A stretch of DNA of 21,523 nt from a virus. Where the stretch lies: positions 1 to 21,523 of IMG/VR virus record IMGVR_UViG_3300032282_006267; one strand, given 5' to 3'. Shown here piece by piece: positions 1-6,852 of the stretch; position 1 is the stretch's first letter, and every line of letters begins with the position of its first letter. The notes under the pieces are model-generated. The model worked only from the letters and a program-made list of their open reading frames with translations. It was not told the DNA's origin and ran no database searches. Made by a program: the position numbers and the translations under genes.

Positions 1-1
1 A

Positions 2-46
2 TATGAAAATGAATTTGAACGAAAAGTATTTTATAAAACTTTGTAA
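2..46 (+). CDS. 3' end of an upstream gene (partial)
   Basis: Frame 2 is open from the window edge to a TAA at 44-46 and reads as 14 residues rich in Glu, Phe and Lys, with codons like the rest of the window. A second open frame (from 3, stop TAA at 66-68) overlaps the next start as TAATG, but it runs through the Shine-Dalgarno sequence AGGAGA at 56-61, so frame 2 seems the better choice. Nothing can be said about function. Confidence 0.35.
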   Translation, partial: YENEFERKVFYKTL

Positions 47-67
47 GCTTATATCTAGGAGATTCTA

Positions 68-556
68 ATGCCTTTAAAAAATTGTTCTGAAAATGGAAAA
101 GATGGTTGGAAATGGGGAGATCAAGGTAAATGTTATACTGGAAAAGAAGGTAAAAAAGAAGCAATAAGACAAGGTATTTCAATTGAAGGACCAGAAAAAT
201 TTTCTAAAATAATGAAATCTCAATCACATGAAGATCTTTATTTACAGCTTTCAGATGATGAAAAACATTTAGCAGATGCACTTATTTCACTATCTCAAAA
301 AGTTGGTCCATTAGATAAATCTGATGGTATTTGGGTAGGATATGAAAGTGCAGAAAATAACGCAGTAAAAGATATTGGTGTAAAATGTGGAAATTGTGCG
401 TTGCATAAATCAGAAAATGCATGTGTAATTATTGATCAAGCGATAGAACTTGATGGTGCTTGTAGATTTGCAGTAATTCCAGATGGTTATGTAACCTCTG
501 CAAAAGTAAAAAAACACATAGAAGAGTACTTAAATGAAAATAATTCTAAACAATAA
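68..556 (+). CDS. Cysteine-rich phage protein with KWGDQGKCYTG motif and a four-Cys HiPIP-like tail
   Basis: The 162-residue protein starts at an ATG preceded by AGGAGA at 56-61. Its N-terminus (C6, KWG at 15-17, GKCYTG at 20-25) matches a short Trp/Gly/Cys motif I recall at the N-termini of many phage structural or head-associated proteins. The C-terminal third has C107, C110, C119 and C132, a C-x2-C-x8-C-x12-C spacing reminiscent of high-potential iron-sulfur proteins or a small zinc site. There is no signal peptide or membrane segment. The deformylase gene begins 23 bases before this stop, so the two are probably translated together. The function is unknown: a metal-binding structural or accessory role is only an inference. 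Confidence 0.75.
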   Translation: MPLKNCSENGKDGWKWGDQGKCYTGKEGKKEAIRQGISIEGPEKFSKIMKSQSHEDLYLQLSDDEKHLADALISLSQKVGPLDKSDGIWVGYESAENNAVKDIGVKCGNCALHKSENACVIIDQAIELDGACRFAVIPDGYVTSAKVKKHIEEYLNENNSKQ

Positions 557-1028
557 TGATTTGTTAAAAAAAAAGTGTTTAAATGTAGATTTAAAAACTG
601 GATTTAAAATTGCCAAAAGAATGGGCATGTTTTTAAACGCATTAAAGAAAAAAACAAAGAATAAAATAGTTGGTTTAGCAGCAAATCAAGTTGGCATAGA
701 TGCTTGTGTGTCTATAGTTTTAAAAAATAATAAGCCATTTGTTTTGATAAATCCAAAAATAGTTTCTTTTTCTGATGTAAGAATTAGAAGTAAAGAACAA
801 TGTCTAAGCTATCCAGATTTAGAGCTAGATGTATACAGACATATGTGGATTGAAGTTTCTTGCGATAATCATAAGGAAACAATTTTTTTTGGAAATATTT
901 CTCTTGAAAGTGACACAACCAAAAATCTTGAAAGTGCTGTTGCTCAACATGAAATATGTCATTTAAATGGATTGACCTTTCATGATTTTCAATGGAACAA
1001 TGCACCAACACCAGCGGAGTGGAATTAA
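534..1028 (+). CDS. def: Peptide deformylase
   Basis: This 164-residue metalloenzyme should remove the N-formyl group from nascent peptides. All three family motifs are present in order: GLAANQVG at 47-54 (family GxGxAAxQ), EQCLSYP at 88-94 with metal ligand C90 (family EGCLS), and HEICHLNG at 139-146 with ligands H139 and H143 and catalytic E140. The length fits the usual 150-190 residues. The EQCLS and the loss of the first Gly in motif 1 are mild departures from bacterial enzymes. The start at 534 overlaps the previous gene by 23 bases; an AAGAG-like sequence lies near 522-526. Phage deformylases are known, especially in marine phages, where they are thought to help process newly made viral or host proteins. 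Family assignment is firm; the role in infection is inferred. Confidence 0.93.
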   Translation: MKIILNNNDLLKKKCLNVDLKTGFKIAKRMGMFLNALKKKTKNKIVGLAANQVGIDACVSIVLKNNKPFVLINPKIVSFSDVRIRSKEQCLSYPDLELDVYRHMWIEVSCDNHKETIFFGNISLESDTTKNLESAVAQHEICHLNGLTFHDFQWNNAPTPAEWN

Positions 1029-1029
1029 C

Positions 1030-1299
1030 ATGCAAACTCATTACACAAAAAACAAGTTGATTGGAAATGAAAGATTTTCTAGCGAGCTAGATAGTTTGAT
1101 ATATCAAAATATACCTTCTGATTATTTAATACCAGAAGAAATGCTTCTCGAAAAAATATACAAAGATATTCTTAAAGAATTTTCTCATAATAAATATTCA
1201 TCTAGAGAAATAAGTGACAGTTTAAAAAACATGATCCAAAAAAAACAAGTAAAAGAACTTTATGGAACAAAACTATCTAAATACATTTCTATACAGTAG
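1030..1299 (+). CDS. Hypothetical protein, 89 aa
   Basis: The reading frame could start at 982, but that would overlap the deformylase by 47 bases. The ATG at 1030 has GGAG at 1016-1019 and lies just past the deformylase stop, so it is preferred. The product is charged and probably helical, with no cysteine, signal peptide or membrane segment and no domain I recognise. It is the last gene before the terminator-like hairpin at 1307-1338. It may share a transcript with the two genes upstream. No function is proposed. Confidence 0.6.
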   Translation: MQTHYTKNKLIGNERFSSELDSLIYQNIPSDYLIPEEMLLEKIYKDILKEFSHNKYSSREISDSLKNMIQKKQVKELYGTKLSKYISIQ

Positions 1300-1306
1300 A
1301 GGATTC

Positions 1307-1338
1307 AAAAACATAATTATAATAATATTATGTTTTTT
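1307..1338 (+). terminator. A/T-type intrinsic terminator hairpin
   Basis: AAAAACATAAT at 1307-1317 pairs with ATTATGTTTTT at 1327-1337 across a nine-base loop, and the T run continues to 1338. It lies 8 bases past the stop of the 1030-1299 gene. The stem is A/T-only apart from one C-G pair, so it is weaker than a textbook terminator; the A-tract/T-tract symmetry and position support the call. Confidence 0.55.
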
Positions 1339-1377
1339 GATAATGTATGCAATATTTAGCTATATACTTGTAGATTT

Positions 1378-1405
1378 AACGCACAACAACAGTTGTAAGT
1401 GCGTT
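1378..1405 (+). promoter_or_regulatory. GC-richer hairpin in the 1300-1464 intergenic region
   Basis: AACGCAC at 1378-1384 pairs exactly with GTGCGTT at 1399-1405. Inside it, ACAA at 1386-1389 can pair with TTGT at 1393-1396 around a three-base loop, leaving a small internal bulge. No T run follows, so it is unlikely to be a terminator. It sits 60 bases before the next gene's start and could be an RNA structure in the leader or an operator. The function is unknown. Confidence 0.4.
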
Positions 1406-1420
1406 GATACTATAGATTAA

Positions 1421-1433
1421 GGGGTATTTAAGT
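1421..1433 (+). promoter_or_regulatory. Near copy of the GGTGTATTTATAT intergenic motif
   Basis: GGGGTATTTAAGT here resembles the exact 13-base repeat at 8282-8294 and 10017-10029, with a shared core GTATTTA. Like the 8282 copy it follows a terminator-like hairpin and precedes a gene start, here the one at 1465. It may be a promoter element of the phage, but the match is imperfect and the core is A/T-rich. Confidence 0.3.
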
Positions 1434-1464
1434 ATGGGTTGATATTTCTCTTTGGAGATTTCCC

Positions 1465-1659
1465 ATGACAACTTATTTTGAGGTTTGGGGAGTGGTTCCA
1501 GGAGGAAAGAATAGGATTAAAATAGCTGAATATGAAGAAAAATACTGGCAAAGAGCAGAAAAAAAAGCTGCTTTTTTAGAAGAAAACGAATATACAAAAA
1601 TTGTAATTTATGAAAAAACAAGATCAAATATCATTGATAGAGACAATCGCTTTCTGTAG
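1465..1659 (+). CDS. Hypothetical protein, 64 aa
   Basis: A small soluble protein with a strong ribosome site (TTTGGAGATTTCCC directly before the ATG). The first half holds short strand-like runs (YFEVWGVV, RIKIAEY), the middle is a charged helix (residues about 26-40), and the end is another strand (KIVIYEK), which suggests a compact beta-beta-alpha-beta fold. I do not recognise the family. It opens the transcription unit that follows the 1307-1338 terminator and comes 27 bases before the glycosyltransferase. Confidence 0.6.
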   Translation: MTTYFEVWGVVPGGKNRIKIAEYEEKYWQRAEKKAAFLEENEYTKIVIYEKTRSNIIDRDNRFL

Positions 1660-1686
1660 TATAATTTAGGAACAAAAGGAGGAAAA

Positions 1687-2754
1687 ATGAATATTAATTT
1701 ATCTGCCCCAATTAATCAACTTGGGTATGGTGTTGTTGGAACAAATCTGCTTATTGAACTTTCAAAATCACATAATGTTTCTTTGTGGCCAATTGGTCCA
1801 ATTGATTGCGAAGAAAAAATAATTCCAATTGCTAAAGCTAGTTTAAAAAATGCTTCATCGTTTGATTACGATGCACCAAGCTTTAGATTATGGCATCAAT
1901 GGGATATGGCATTGAATGCTGGTCGTGGAAAAAAATACGGAATGACTTTTTTTGAAATGGATAGTATAAAAGACAATGAAAGACATAGCCTTAACTTTTT
2001 AGATAAAATTTTTGTTTGTTCACATTGGGCAAAACAAGTAATTGTTAAATCTGGAATACACGAATCTAAAGTAAAAGTAATTACACTTGGCGTTGATAAA
2101 TCAATTTTTAAGCAATGCGAACCAGATAATGTTAAAACAACAAGAATATTAAGCATAGGCAAGTGGGAAATAAGAAAGGGTCATGATTTAATACTTGAAA
2201 TATTAGAAAGAACATTTAGTGTTGATGATGATTTTAAATTGATAATGTGTTGTTCTAATCCATTTCTTTCGCAAGAAGAACAAGATCAATGGATTTCATA
2301 TTACGAAAAAAGTAAATTCTTTGACAAAATAGTTGTACTAAAAAATAGATTAAAAACACAAAATGAAGTTTATGATCTTATGAAAAAAAGCGATATAGGC
2401 ATATTTCCCTATCGTGCAGAAGCTTGGAATTTAGAATTGGCAGAAATGCTATCTATAGGTAAAAACTGTATAGCTACAAACTACTCAGGACCAACTGAGT
2501 ATGGAGTTGATTCTGGTTGTCATTTGATTAATCCAGATGGGATAGAAATAGCTAATGATTCAAAATGGTTTGATGGAAGCGGATCTTGGGCAAAACTAGG
2601 TGAAAACTATATAAATAATTTTTCTAATCAATTAAAAGAATTGCATATTAAAAAACAAAATGATAATTTAAAAATAAATACTTCTGGAATAGAATTCTTT
2701 AAAAATAATACATGGGAAAATTCTTGCAAAACAATAATTAAGGAAATTTTATAA
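1687..2754 (+). CDS. GT4-type (GT-B fold) glycosyltransferase
   Basis: The 355-residue protein has the layout of a retaining glycosyltransferase of the group 1 family. The N-terminal half contains the glycine-rich QLGYGVVG at 11-18 and a CSHWAKQVIVKSG stretch at 111-123, followed by LGVDKSIF at 134-141. The C-terminal Rossmann-like half starts with SIGKWEIRKGHD at 156-167 and carries the donor-binding region PYRAEAWNLELAEMLSIG at 241-258, where E245 and E253 resemble the paired acidic residues of the family, then TNYSGPTEY at 264-272. It should transfer a sugar from a nucleotide-sugar donor; donor and acceptor cannot be read from the sequence. AGGAGG lies just ahead of the ATG, among the best ribosome sites in the window. 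The gene overlaps the next as TAATG. Family call is solid; specificity unknown. Confidence 0.88.
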   Translation: MNINLSAPINQLGYGVVGTNLLIELSKSHNVSLWPIGPIDCEEKIIPIAKASLKNASSFDYDAPSFRLWHQWDMALNAGRGKKYGMTFFEMDSIKDNERHSLNFLDKIFVCSHWAKQVIVKSGIHESKVKVITLGVDKSIFKQCEPDNVKTTRILSIGKWEIRKGHDLILEILERTFSVDDDFKLIMCCSNPFLSQEEQDQWISYYEKSKFFDKIVVLKNRLKTQNEVYDLMKKSDIGIFPYRAEAWNLELAEMLSIGKNCIATNYSGPTEYGVDSGCHLINPDGIEIANDSKWFDGSGSWAKLGENYINNFSNQLKELHIKKQNDNLKINTSGIEFFKNNTWENSCKTIIKEIL

Positions 2755-3143
2755 TGAAAATAAGTGTATCATTTTTAATTTGTTCTAGAGAAAAAAACAA
2801 TGAACCTATTGTAGCAGTTAAAAAAGTAAATGATAAGTATCAACTTCCAACATTTGATTTTGATAATTTATCTGATATAGATAATTTTGTAAAAGATAAG
2901 TTTAAAGAGCTATCTTCTTTTGATGCAAAATTTAAGTCAATAGATGGTTGGGTAAATATTTTTATATGTGGAACTATAGTTGACTTAGATTCATCTTCTA
3001 TAGTTTATGCATGTTATGCACCAGAAACATTTGAAAATAAAAATGGTGAATGGAAATCAATGTCTTTAATATTAGAAGATGGTGTTTTTGAATCATCGTA
3101 TACAGATCAAGTTATATCTTGCTTTAACTATTTTTCGAGATAA
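2754..3143 (+). CDS. Hypothetical protein, possibly a degenerate Nudix-like fold
   Basis: This 129-residue protein has AAGGA at 2740-2744 ahead of its TAATG-coupled start. Alternating strands (SVSFLICSR, EPIVAVKKV, YQLPTFDF) followed by a helix (residues about 44-58) recall the order of a Nudix hydrolase, but the catalytic GX5EX7REUXEEXGU box is absent, so nucleotide hydrolysis is not supported. It could equally be an unrelated alpha/beta protein. It sits between a glycosyltransferase and another unknown gene, in an overlapping string leading to thyX. There is no signal peptide or membrane segment. Confidence 0.6.
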   Translation: MKISVSFLICSREKNNEPIVAVKKVNDKYQLPTFDFDNLSDIDNFVKDKFKELSSFDAKFKSIDGWVNIFICGTIVDLDSSSIVYACYAPETFENKNGEWKSMSLILEDGVFESSYTDQVISCFNYFSR

Positions 3144-3144
3144 C

Positions 3145-3456
3145 ATGATAAACGCAAAAATATATTTTGAATTAATTGACAATGAAATAAATTCAATAGT
3201 TCAAATTCCAGAAGATCTTACATCTGAAGAACAAATGGTATTTGCAGACAGATTTGCAACTTTAATTGGAATGATACAAAGTGGAAGTTTATTCCCATCT
3301 ATATTTCAATCGGTTGTTGAAGCTGGAATATTGACAGAACAAAAAGCATTGTCTGAATTAATTATAAAAAAAATACTTGAAAGTTTTTCTGTTGATTCTG
3401 AAAAAATACCCCTTGTTTCGCCTAGTGAAGCTTTTCTATTTAGAGAGACAAAATGA
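3145..3456 (+). CDS. Hypothetical protein, 103 aa
   Basis: The frame extends upstream to 3079, but starting there would overlap the preceding gene by 65 bases, while the ATG at 3145 follows that gene's TAA by a single base. The product is acidic and mostly helical from residue 25 on (EEQMVFADRFATLIGMIQSG), with no cysteines or recognisable motif. Its last four bases overlap the thyX start (ATGA at 3453-3456), so translation is probably coupled to thyX. I do not recognise the family. Confidence 0.6.
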   Translation: MINAKIYFELIDNEINSIVQIPEDLTSEEQMVFADRFATLIGMIQSGSLFPSIFQSVVEAGILTEQKALSELIIKKILESFSVDSEKIPLVSPSEAFLFRETK

Positions 3457-4268
3457 TTGAGTGCAGAATAATTGCTGATTCTATAAGTGAATCTAAAAAA
3501 AGAATAACTACTTTTGTTTGTACTTTTCCAAGATTTATACTTGCTGAGTTTAACACACATAGAGTTTTCTCTAGAAATGCTGCTAGTTCTAGAGCTATAC
3601 CTTCTAAAAAATTTATTGATCAAATAAATAACTATCCAGCAATGCCAATTCATTGGGGCAAAGAACAATCTGGAATGCAAGCTAGATCTGAACTTTCACC
3701 TTCAGACATTCCTGTTGCTCAAGAAATTTGGCTTCAAGCTAGAGATAAAATGATACATTGTGCTAAAGAAATGATGTCTATAGGTGTTCATAAGCAAATA
3801 GTTAATAGGCTTCTTGAACCTTGGTTTAATGTTACTGTAATTCTTACAGCTACAGAGTTTGATAATTTTTTTAAATTAAGGTGTCATAAAGATGCACAAC
3901 CAGAAATACAAGATCTTGCATTAAAAATGAAAGATTGTTTAAAAGAATCAACTCCAAAAGCTATAAACTTTGGTGATTGGCATATACCATTTGGTGACAG
4001 GTTTATTGACGAAAAACTTTCTATTCAAGAAAAACTTAAAATTTGTGTAGCACGATGTGCTAGGGTTAGTTATTTAAATTTTGATGGCGTAATAGATCAT
4101 CAAAAAGATTATGATCTTCATGATATCCTTGCAAAAGAAGGTCATTGGAGTCCATTCGAGCACTGTGCTTCCCCATCTGCAAATCCTTGGGAATATTCTG
4201 GAAATTTTATGGGCTGGCATCAGTATAGGAAGTCATTTGAAAATGAACAAAAAAATATCATGGCTTAA
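3453..4268 (+). CDS. thyX: Flavin-dependent thymidylate synthase, divergent phage type
   Basis: The 271-residue enzyme should methylate dUMP to dTMP using methylene-tetrahydrofolate, FAD and NADPH. The signature THRVFSRNAASSR at 35-47 corresponds to the ThyX motif RHRxxSxNxxSxR, with Thr in place of the first Arg and Ala-Ile-Pro in place of the usual final Tyr. FFKLRCHKDAQPEI at 139-152 matches the conserved substrate-binding R-x-AQ-x-EI segment, and HWSPFEH at 231-237 matches the H-x-S-x-x-EH element, here C-terminal. The order of these blocks differs from bacterial ThyX (where H-x-S-x-x-EH comes before the signature), suggesting a circularly rearranged or distantly related subfamily. An ATGA overlap couples it to the gene upstream. 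With the ribonucleotide reductase at 10106 it would supply DNA precursors. Activity is inferred from family membership. Confidence 0.85.
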   Translation: MIECRIIADSISESKKRITTFVCTFPRFILAEFNTHRVFSRNAASSRAIPSKKFIDQINNYPAMPIHWGKEQSGMQARSELSPSDIPVAQEIWLQARDKMIHCAKEMMSIGVHKQIVNRLLEPWFNVTVILTATEFDNFFKLRCHKDAQPEIQDLALKMKDCLKESTPKAINFGDWHIPFGDRFIDEKLSIQEKLKICVARCARVSYLNFDGVIDHQKDYDLHDILAKEGHWSPFEHCASPSANPWEYSGNFMGWHQYRKSFENEQKNIMA

Positions 4269-4833
4269 ATGGGAAGATCCATTTTTCCCAAAACAAGATC
4301 CATACTCTGTTGATGATAATGAAATACAATCACAGAAAGATAGCTTTTTTGATAAAGATAAGGATGAGGAACCAGATAGGCATATGAGAGTTATTCTTGG
4401 TCCTTATGGCACAATACCCATAAATGAAAACGCAATAACCAGCAAGCTTTATAAAATGTGGGTTGGTCATTGTAATTTTGATATAACTAGAAATATAATG
4501 AAAACAATTGAAGAAGTTGAAGGAGTAGAAATACTACGAATATGGACAAGATATAGGTTTTGGATTGGATTCGGCAATCTTTTTGATGATATTGAAATTC
4601 AAAAAAACATAGAAGAAGCAATAAGTCCAACTAAGAAAAAACCTAAAAATGTTTCTATCAATGCACTTTCAAAAGTTTTAAATAAAAAATACAAAAATTG
4701 GATTATATATTCTTTAAAAAATGGAGAAATAAAAACATTTGGCAGCGAACAACTTGACGATGTTTTAAATATTGAAATTCAAAATAAAGACTCCATAACA
4801 CTTGCTTCTAGTTGGAGCAGTGATTATAATTAA
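4243..4833 (+). CDS. Conserved phage hypothetical protein, 196 aa
   Basis: The frame opens at 4111 inside thyX, but the ATG at 4243, with GGAAG at 4228-4232 ahead, gives a 26-base overlap and a sensible N-terminus. The first 50 residues are polar and acidic, probably flexible. A folded core follows, with ILGPYGTIPINEN, then MWVGHCNFDIT and EGVEILRIWTRYRFWIGFG at roughly residues 99-110 and 122-140. This set of motifs (GHxNFDIT, then TRYRF) recalls a conserved protein of unknown function in large phages. The last 60 residues hold two strands and a helix. No catalytic motif is recognised. Position after thyX does not indicate a role by itself. Confidence 0.65.
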   Translation: MNKKISWLKWEDPFFPKQDPYSVDDNEIQSQKDSFFDKDKDEEPDRHMRVILGPYGTIPINENAITSKLYKMWVGHCNFDITRNIMKTIEEVEGVEILRIWTRYRFWIGFGNLFDDIEIQKNIEEAISPTKKKPKNVSINALSKVLNKKYKNWIIYSLKNGEIKTFGSEQLDDVLNIEIQNKDSITLASSWSSDYN

Positions 4834-4870
4834 CAACCTAGACCTTTTACTTTTCAAATAGGAGATTACC

Positions 4871-5128
4871 ATGAGCGATGTTAAAACTTCAATTAGTCCA
4901 GAACAAGTTCAAAAAACAATGTCTATTGTTATTTCAACTTTAAAATTTGTTTCGACAATTATTCCTGGCGAAGCAGATGATAAAATTGTTGATGTTATTT
5001 CTAAACTTGCACAAGAACCTTGGGTTATTCCAGCTATTACATTCCTTATTAATAAATTTGACAATACAAAACCAATCACTTCTGAAGATTTTCTACTTGC
5101 TATAAAAGTAGCAAAGAATGAGGCTTAA
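4871..5128 (+). CDS. Hypothetical protein, 85 aa
   Basis: The start has a strong ribosome site (AATAGGAGATTACC) after a 37-base gap. The protein appears all-helical: a moderately hydrophobic stretch at 15-32 (SIVISTLKFVSTIIPG), a second at 49-64 and a final helix at 73-83. The hydrophobic runs are short and broken by charged residues, so a true membrane protein or holin is possible but not convincing. It lies two bases before the exported protein gene and two genes before the papain-like protease, and probably shares their transcript. Confidence 0.6.
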   Translation: MSDVKTSISPEQVQKTMSIVISTLKFVSTIIPGEADDKIVDVISKLAQEPWVIPAITFLINKFDNTKPITSEDFLLAIKVAKNEA

Positions 5129-5130
5129 TC

Positions 5131-5910
5131 ATGTTTAAAAAAACTTTGTTTTTTTTACTGGTATTTTGCAATCTTTCGCTTGCAGAAAACTTTATTGTTC
5201 CAGAACAAAAAATTGTTGGTGCAGAACTTCCTATCCCATTAGGTGAACTTGTAGATTTATCTATAAGTCCAATTCAATCTGCACCAAAGTTTTTAGTTTC
5301 AACCACATATGCATGGAAAGTATTTGATGGATACACAGAAAAAAGAATTCGTAATTATGAAAATGGCGTTTTCTTTGGCTCTGGTATACAAGCAAAAAAA
5401 CTTAAGGTCATTGTTTCAATAACTCATTTATATATAGTTAAAGACAATGAAAAACTTTTAGAGGCAGCTACTAGAACCAATTTTATTTCAACAGATGTTT
5501 TTATTGGAGAACCAGAACCTGAGACTCCATCAGAACCAGAAGCTGAACCAGAATTTGGAGAATCAAAGTATCAACTTTCTAAATTTGTTTATGATGGCGT
5601 TAAAAATATTAAGTTATCAAAAACAGACAAGATAAAACAATCTACTGCGATTGCATCATCTTTCGATAGTATTGCTTCTGCTATTGCTGCTGGAGCAATA
5701 ACGACTCTTGAAGATATACTAAAGAAAACAGCAGAATCAAATAAATTTGCATTAACTAAATCTGGTGGGGATAGAGCAAAATGGGAATCTTTATTTACAG
5801 AAATACAAGATAAACTTTTTGATCTATATAAAACTGGTAAAATGCAAACAAAAGAAGATTTTGCTGGTGCGTGGAGAGAAATATCCTCTGGACTTAAATT
5901 AGTAAAATAG
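5131..5910 (+). CDS. Exported protein with Ig-like region, acidic linker and helical C-terminal domain
   Basis: Residues 1-18 form a clear Sec signal peptide (MFKK, then a Leu/Phe core ending SLA, cleavage before E19). C13 lies in the core, but the surrounding LVFC is a poor lipobox. Residues 20-125 are rich in beta strands and read like a single Ig- or PKD-like domain (for example STTYAWKVFDGY at 57-68). A Pro/Glu linker follows at 126-144. Residues 145-259 are helical, with DSIASAIAAGAITTLEDIL and a final DFAGAWREISSGL. I recall this C-terminal pattern from proteins in planctomycete-like metagenomes, but cannot check it. The next gene, a papain-like protease, starts 7 bases on. The two may act together at or beyond the cell envelope. 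Function unknown. Confidence 0.75.
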   Translation: MFKKTLFFLLVFCNLSLAENFIVPEQKIVGAELPIPLGELVDLSISPIQSAPKFLVSTTYAWKVFDGYTEKRIRNYENGVFFGSGIQAKKLKVIVSITHLYIVKDNEKLLEAATRTNFISTDVFIGEPEPETPSEPEAEPEFGESKYQLSKFVYDGVKNIKLSKTDKIKQSTAIASSFDSIASAIAAGAITTLEDILKKTAESNKFALTKSGGDRAKWESLFTEIQDKLFDLYKTGKMQTKEDFAGAWREISSGLKLVK

Positions 5911-5917
5911 GTGAAAC

Positions 5918-6841
5918 ATGTCTGAATTATCAAAGCTTAATGGTTGGGCAGGAAAAGACAATCCTTCACTTGTTGAAAGTGAATTTAATTTAATTAAAGA
6001 TAGTGGATCATTTAGAGACTTTAATGTTTATGGTAAAAGCCAAGACACTAAAGGGAAAAAAATGATGTTGTATGATGTTGTTCGGAAAGTTCTTGGTAAG
6101 GATACTGAGAACTACGAACAGCAAATTGGAGATTGTATAAGTTTTGGTGCTAAAAATGCTATTGAGTATTTAATGGCTACTGAAAAACTTATGAAAGGCG
6201 ATCACGAAAAATTTGAACCTGTCTTTCCCCCATATCTTTATGGAATAGGAAGGGTTTTAATTGGGCGTGGACAGCTTAATGGCGATGATGGTTCTCTTGG
6301 AAGTTGGATGGCAGATGCAGTTATTAAGTATGGTGTTTTGCGTAGTGATTTTGATGGAGTTCCTAAGTATGCAGGAAGCGTAGCTAAAAAATGGGGTGAC
6401 ACTCCTGGTCCAGATAAAAAGTTTATTGAAGAAGGAACTAAACACCCAGTAAAATCTGCTGCCAAAATTAAAAGTTGGGATCAATTAGTTGAAGCTATTG
6501 TCAATGGCTATCCTTGCACAACTGCTAGTGATGTTGGTTACACAATGACAGCAGCAAATGATGGATTTCATCGTCAAACAGATAGTTGGGGTCATCAAAT
6601 GTGCTTCATAGGTGTTGATGATAGAGCTACCGATCCTTATGCTATTATAGTTAATAGTTGGGGCGATGCTCATGGTCATCTTAAAGACTTTGATACTAAT
6701 GAAAACCTTCCTATTGGCGTTCTAAGAGTTAGGAAGAAGGATGCTGAAAAACACATTAATGCTGGCGAAACTTTTGCCTACAGTAATTTTGATGGTTTTC
6801 CAGAACAATTAATAGACAAAAAATTATTTATGCTTATTTAA
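5918..6841 (+). CDS. Papain-like (C1 family) cysteine peptidase
   Basis: The 307-residue protein carries all four elements of the papain active site in order: Q69 of the oxyanion hole and nucleophile C73 in QQIGDCISFG, H226 in SWGHQMCFIG, and N246 in IIVNSWGD. SWGD is the hallmark NSWG of the family. There is no signal peptide and no obvious propeptide: the first 60 residues are polar and could be an interaction or inhibitory segment. The ribosome site AGGTGAAAC before the ATG resembles that at 8319-8328. Papain-like enzymes are uncommon in phages; possible roles include cleaving virion proteins, degrading host proteins or helping lysis. The exported protein upstream is a possible partner or substrate. 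The family call is firm and the role is open. Confidence 0.88.
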   Translation: MSELSKLNGWAGKDNPSLVESEFNLIKDSGSFRDFNVYGKSQDTKGKKMMLYDVVRKVLGKDTENYEQQIGDCISFGAKNAIEYLMATEKLMKGDHEKFEPVFPPYLYGIGRVLIGRGQLNGDDGSLGSWMADAVIKYGVLRSDFDGVPKYAGSVAKKWGDTPGPDKKFIEEGTKHPVKSAAKIKSWDQLVEAIVNGYPCTTASDVGYTMTAANDGFHRQTDSWGHQMCFIGVDDRATDPYAIIVNSWGDAHGHLKDFDTNENLPIGVLRVRKKDAEKHINAGETFAYSNFDGFPEQLIDKKLFMLI

Positions 6842-6852
6842 ATTGGTATATC

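Noticed and set aside
982-1029. N-terminal extension of the 1030-1299 gene from the upstream ATG at 982
   Set aside because: It would overlap the deformylase by 47 bases, while the ATG at 1030 has its own GGAG and starts after the deformylase stop.
2610-2617. TATAAATA on the plus strand inside the glycosyltransferase gene
   Set aside because: It matches the T4 late box exactly, but one such match is unremarkable in A/T-rich coding DNA and no gene start lies close downstream.
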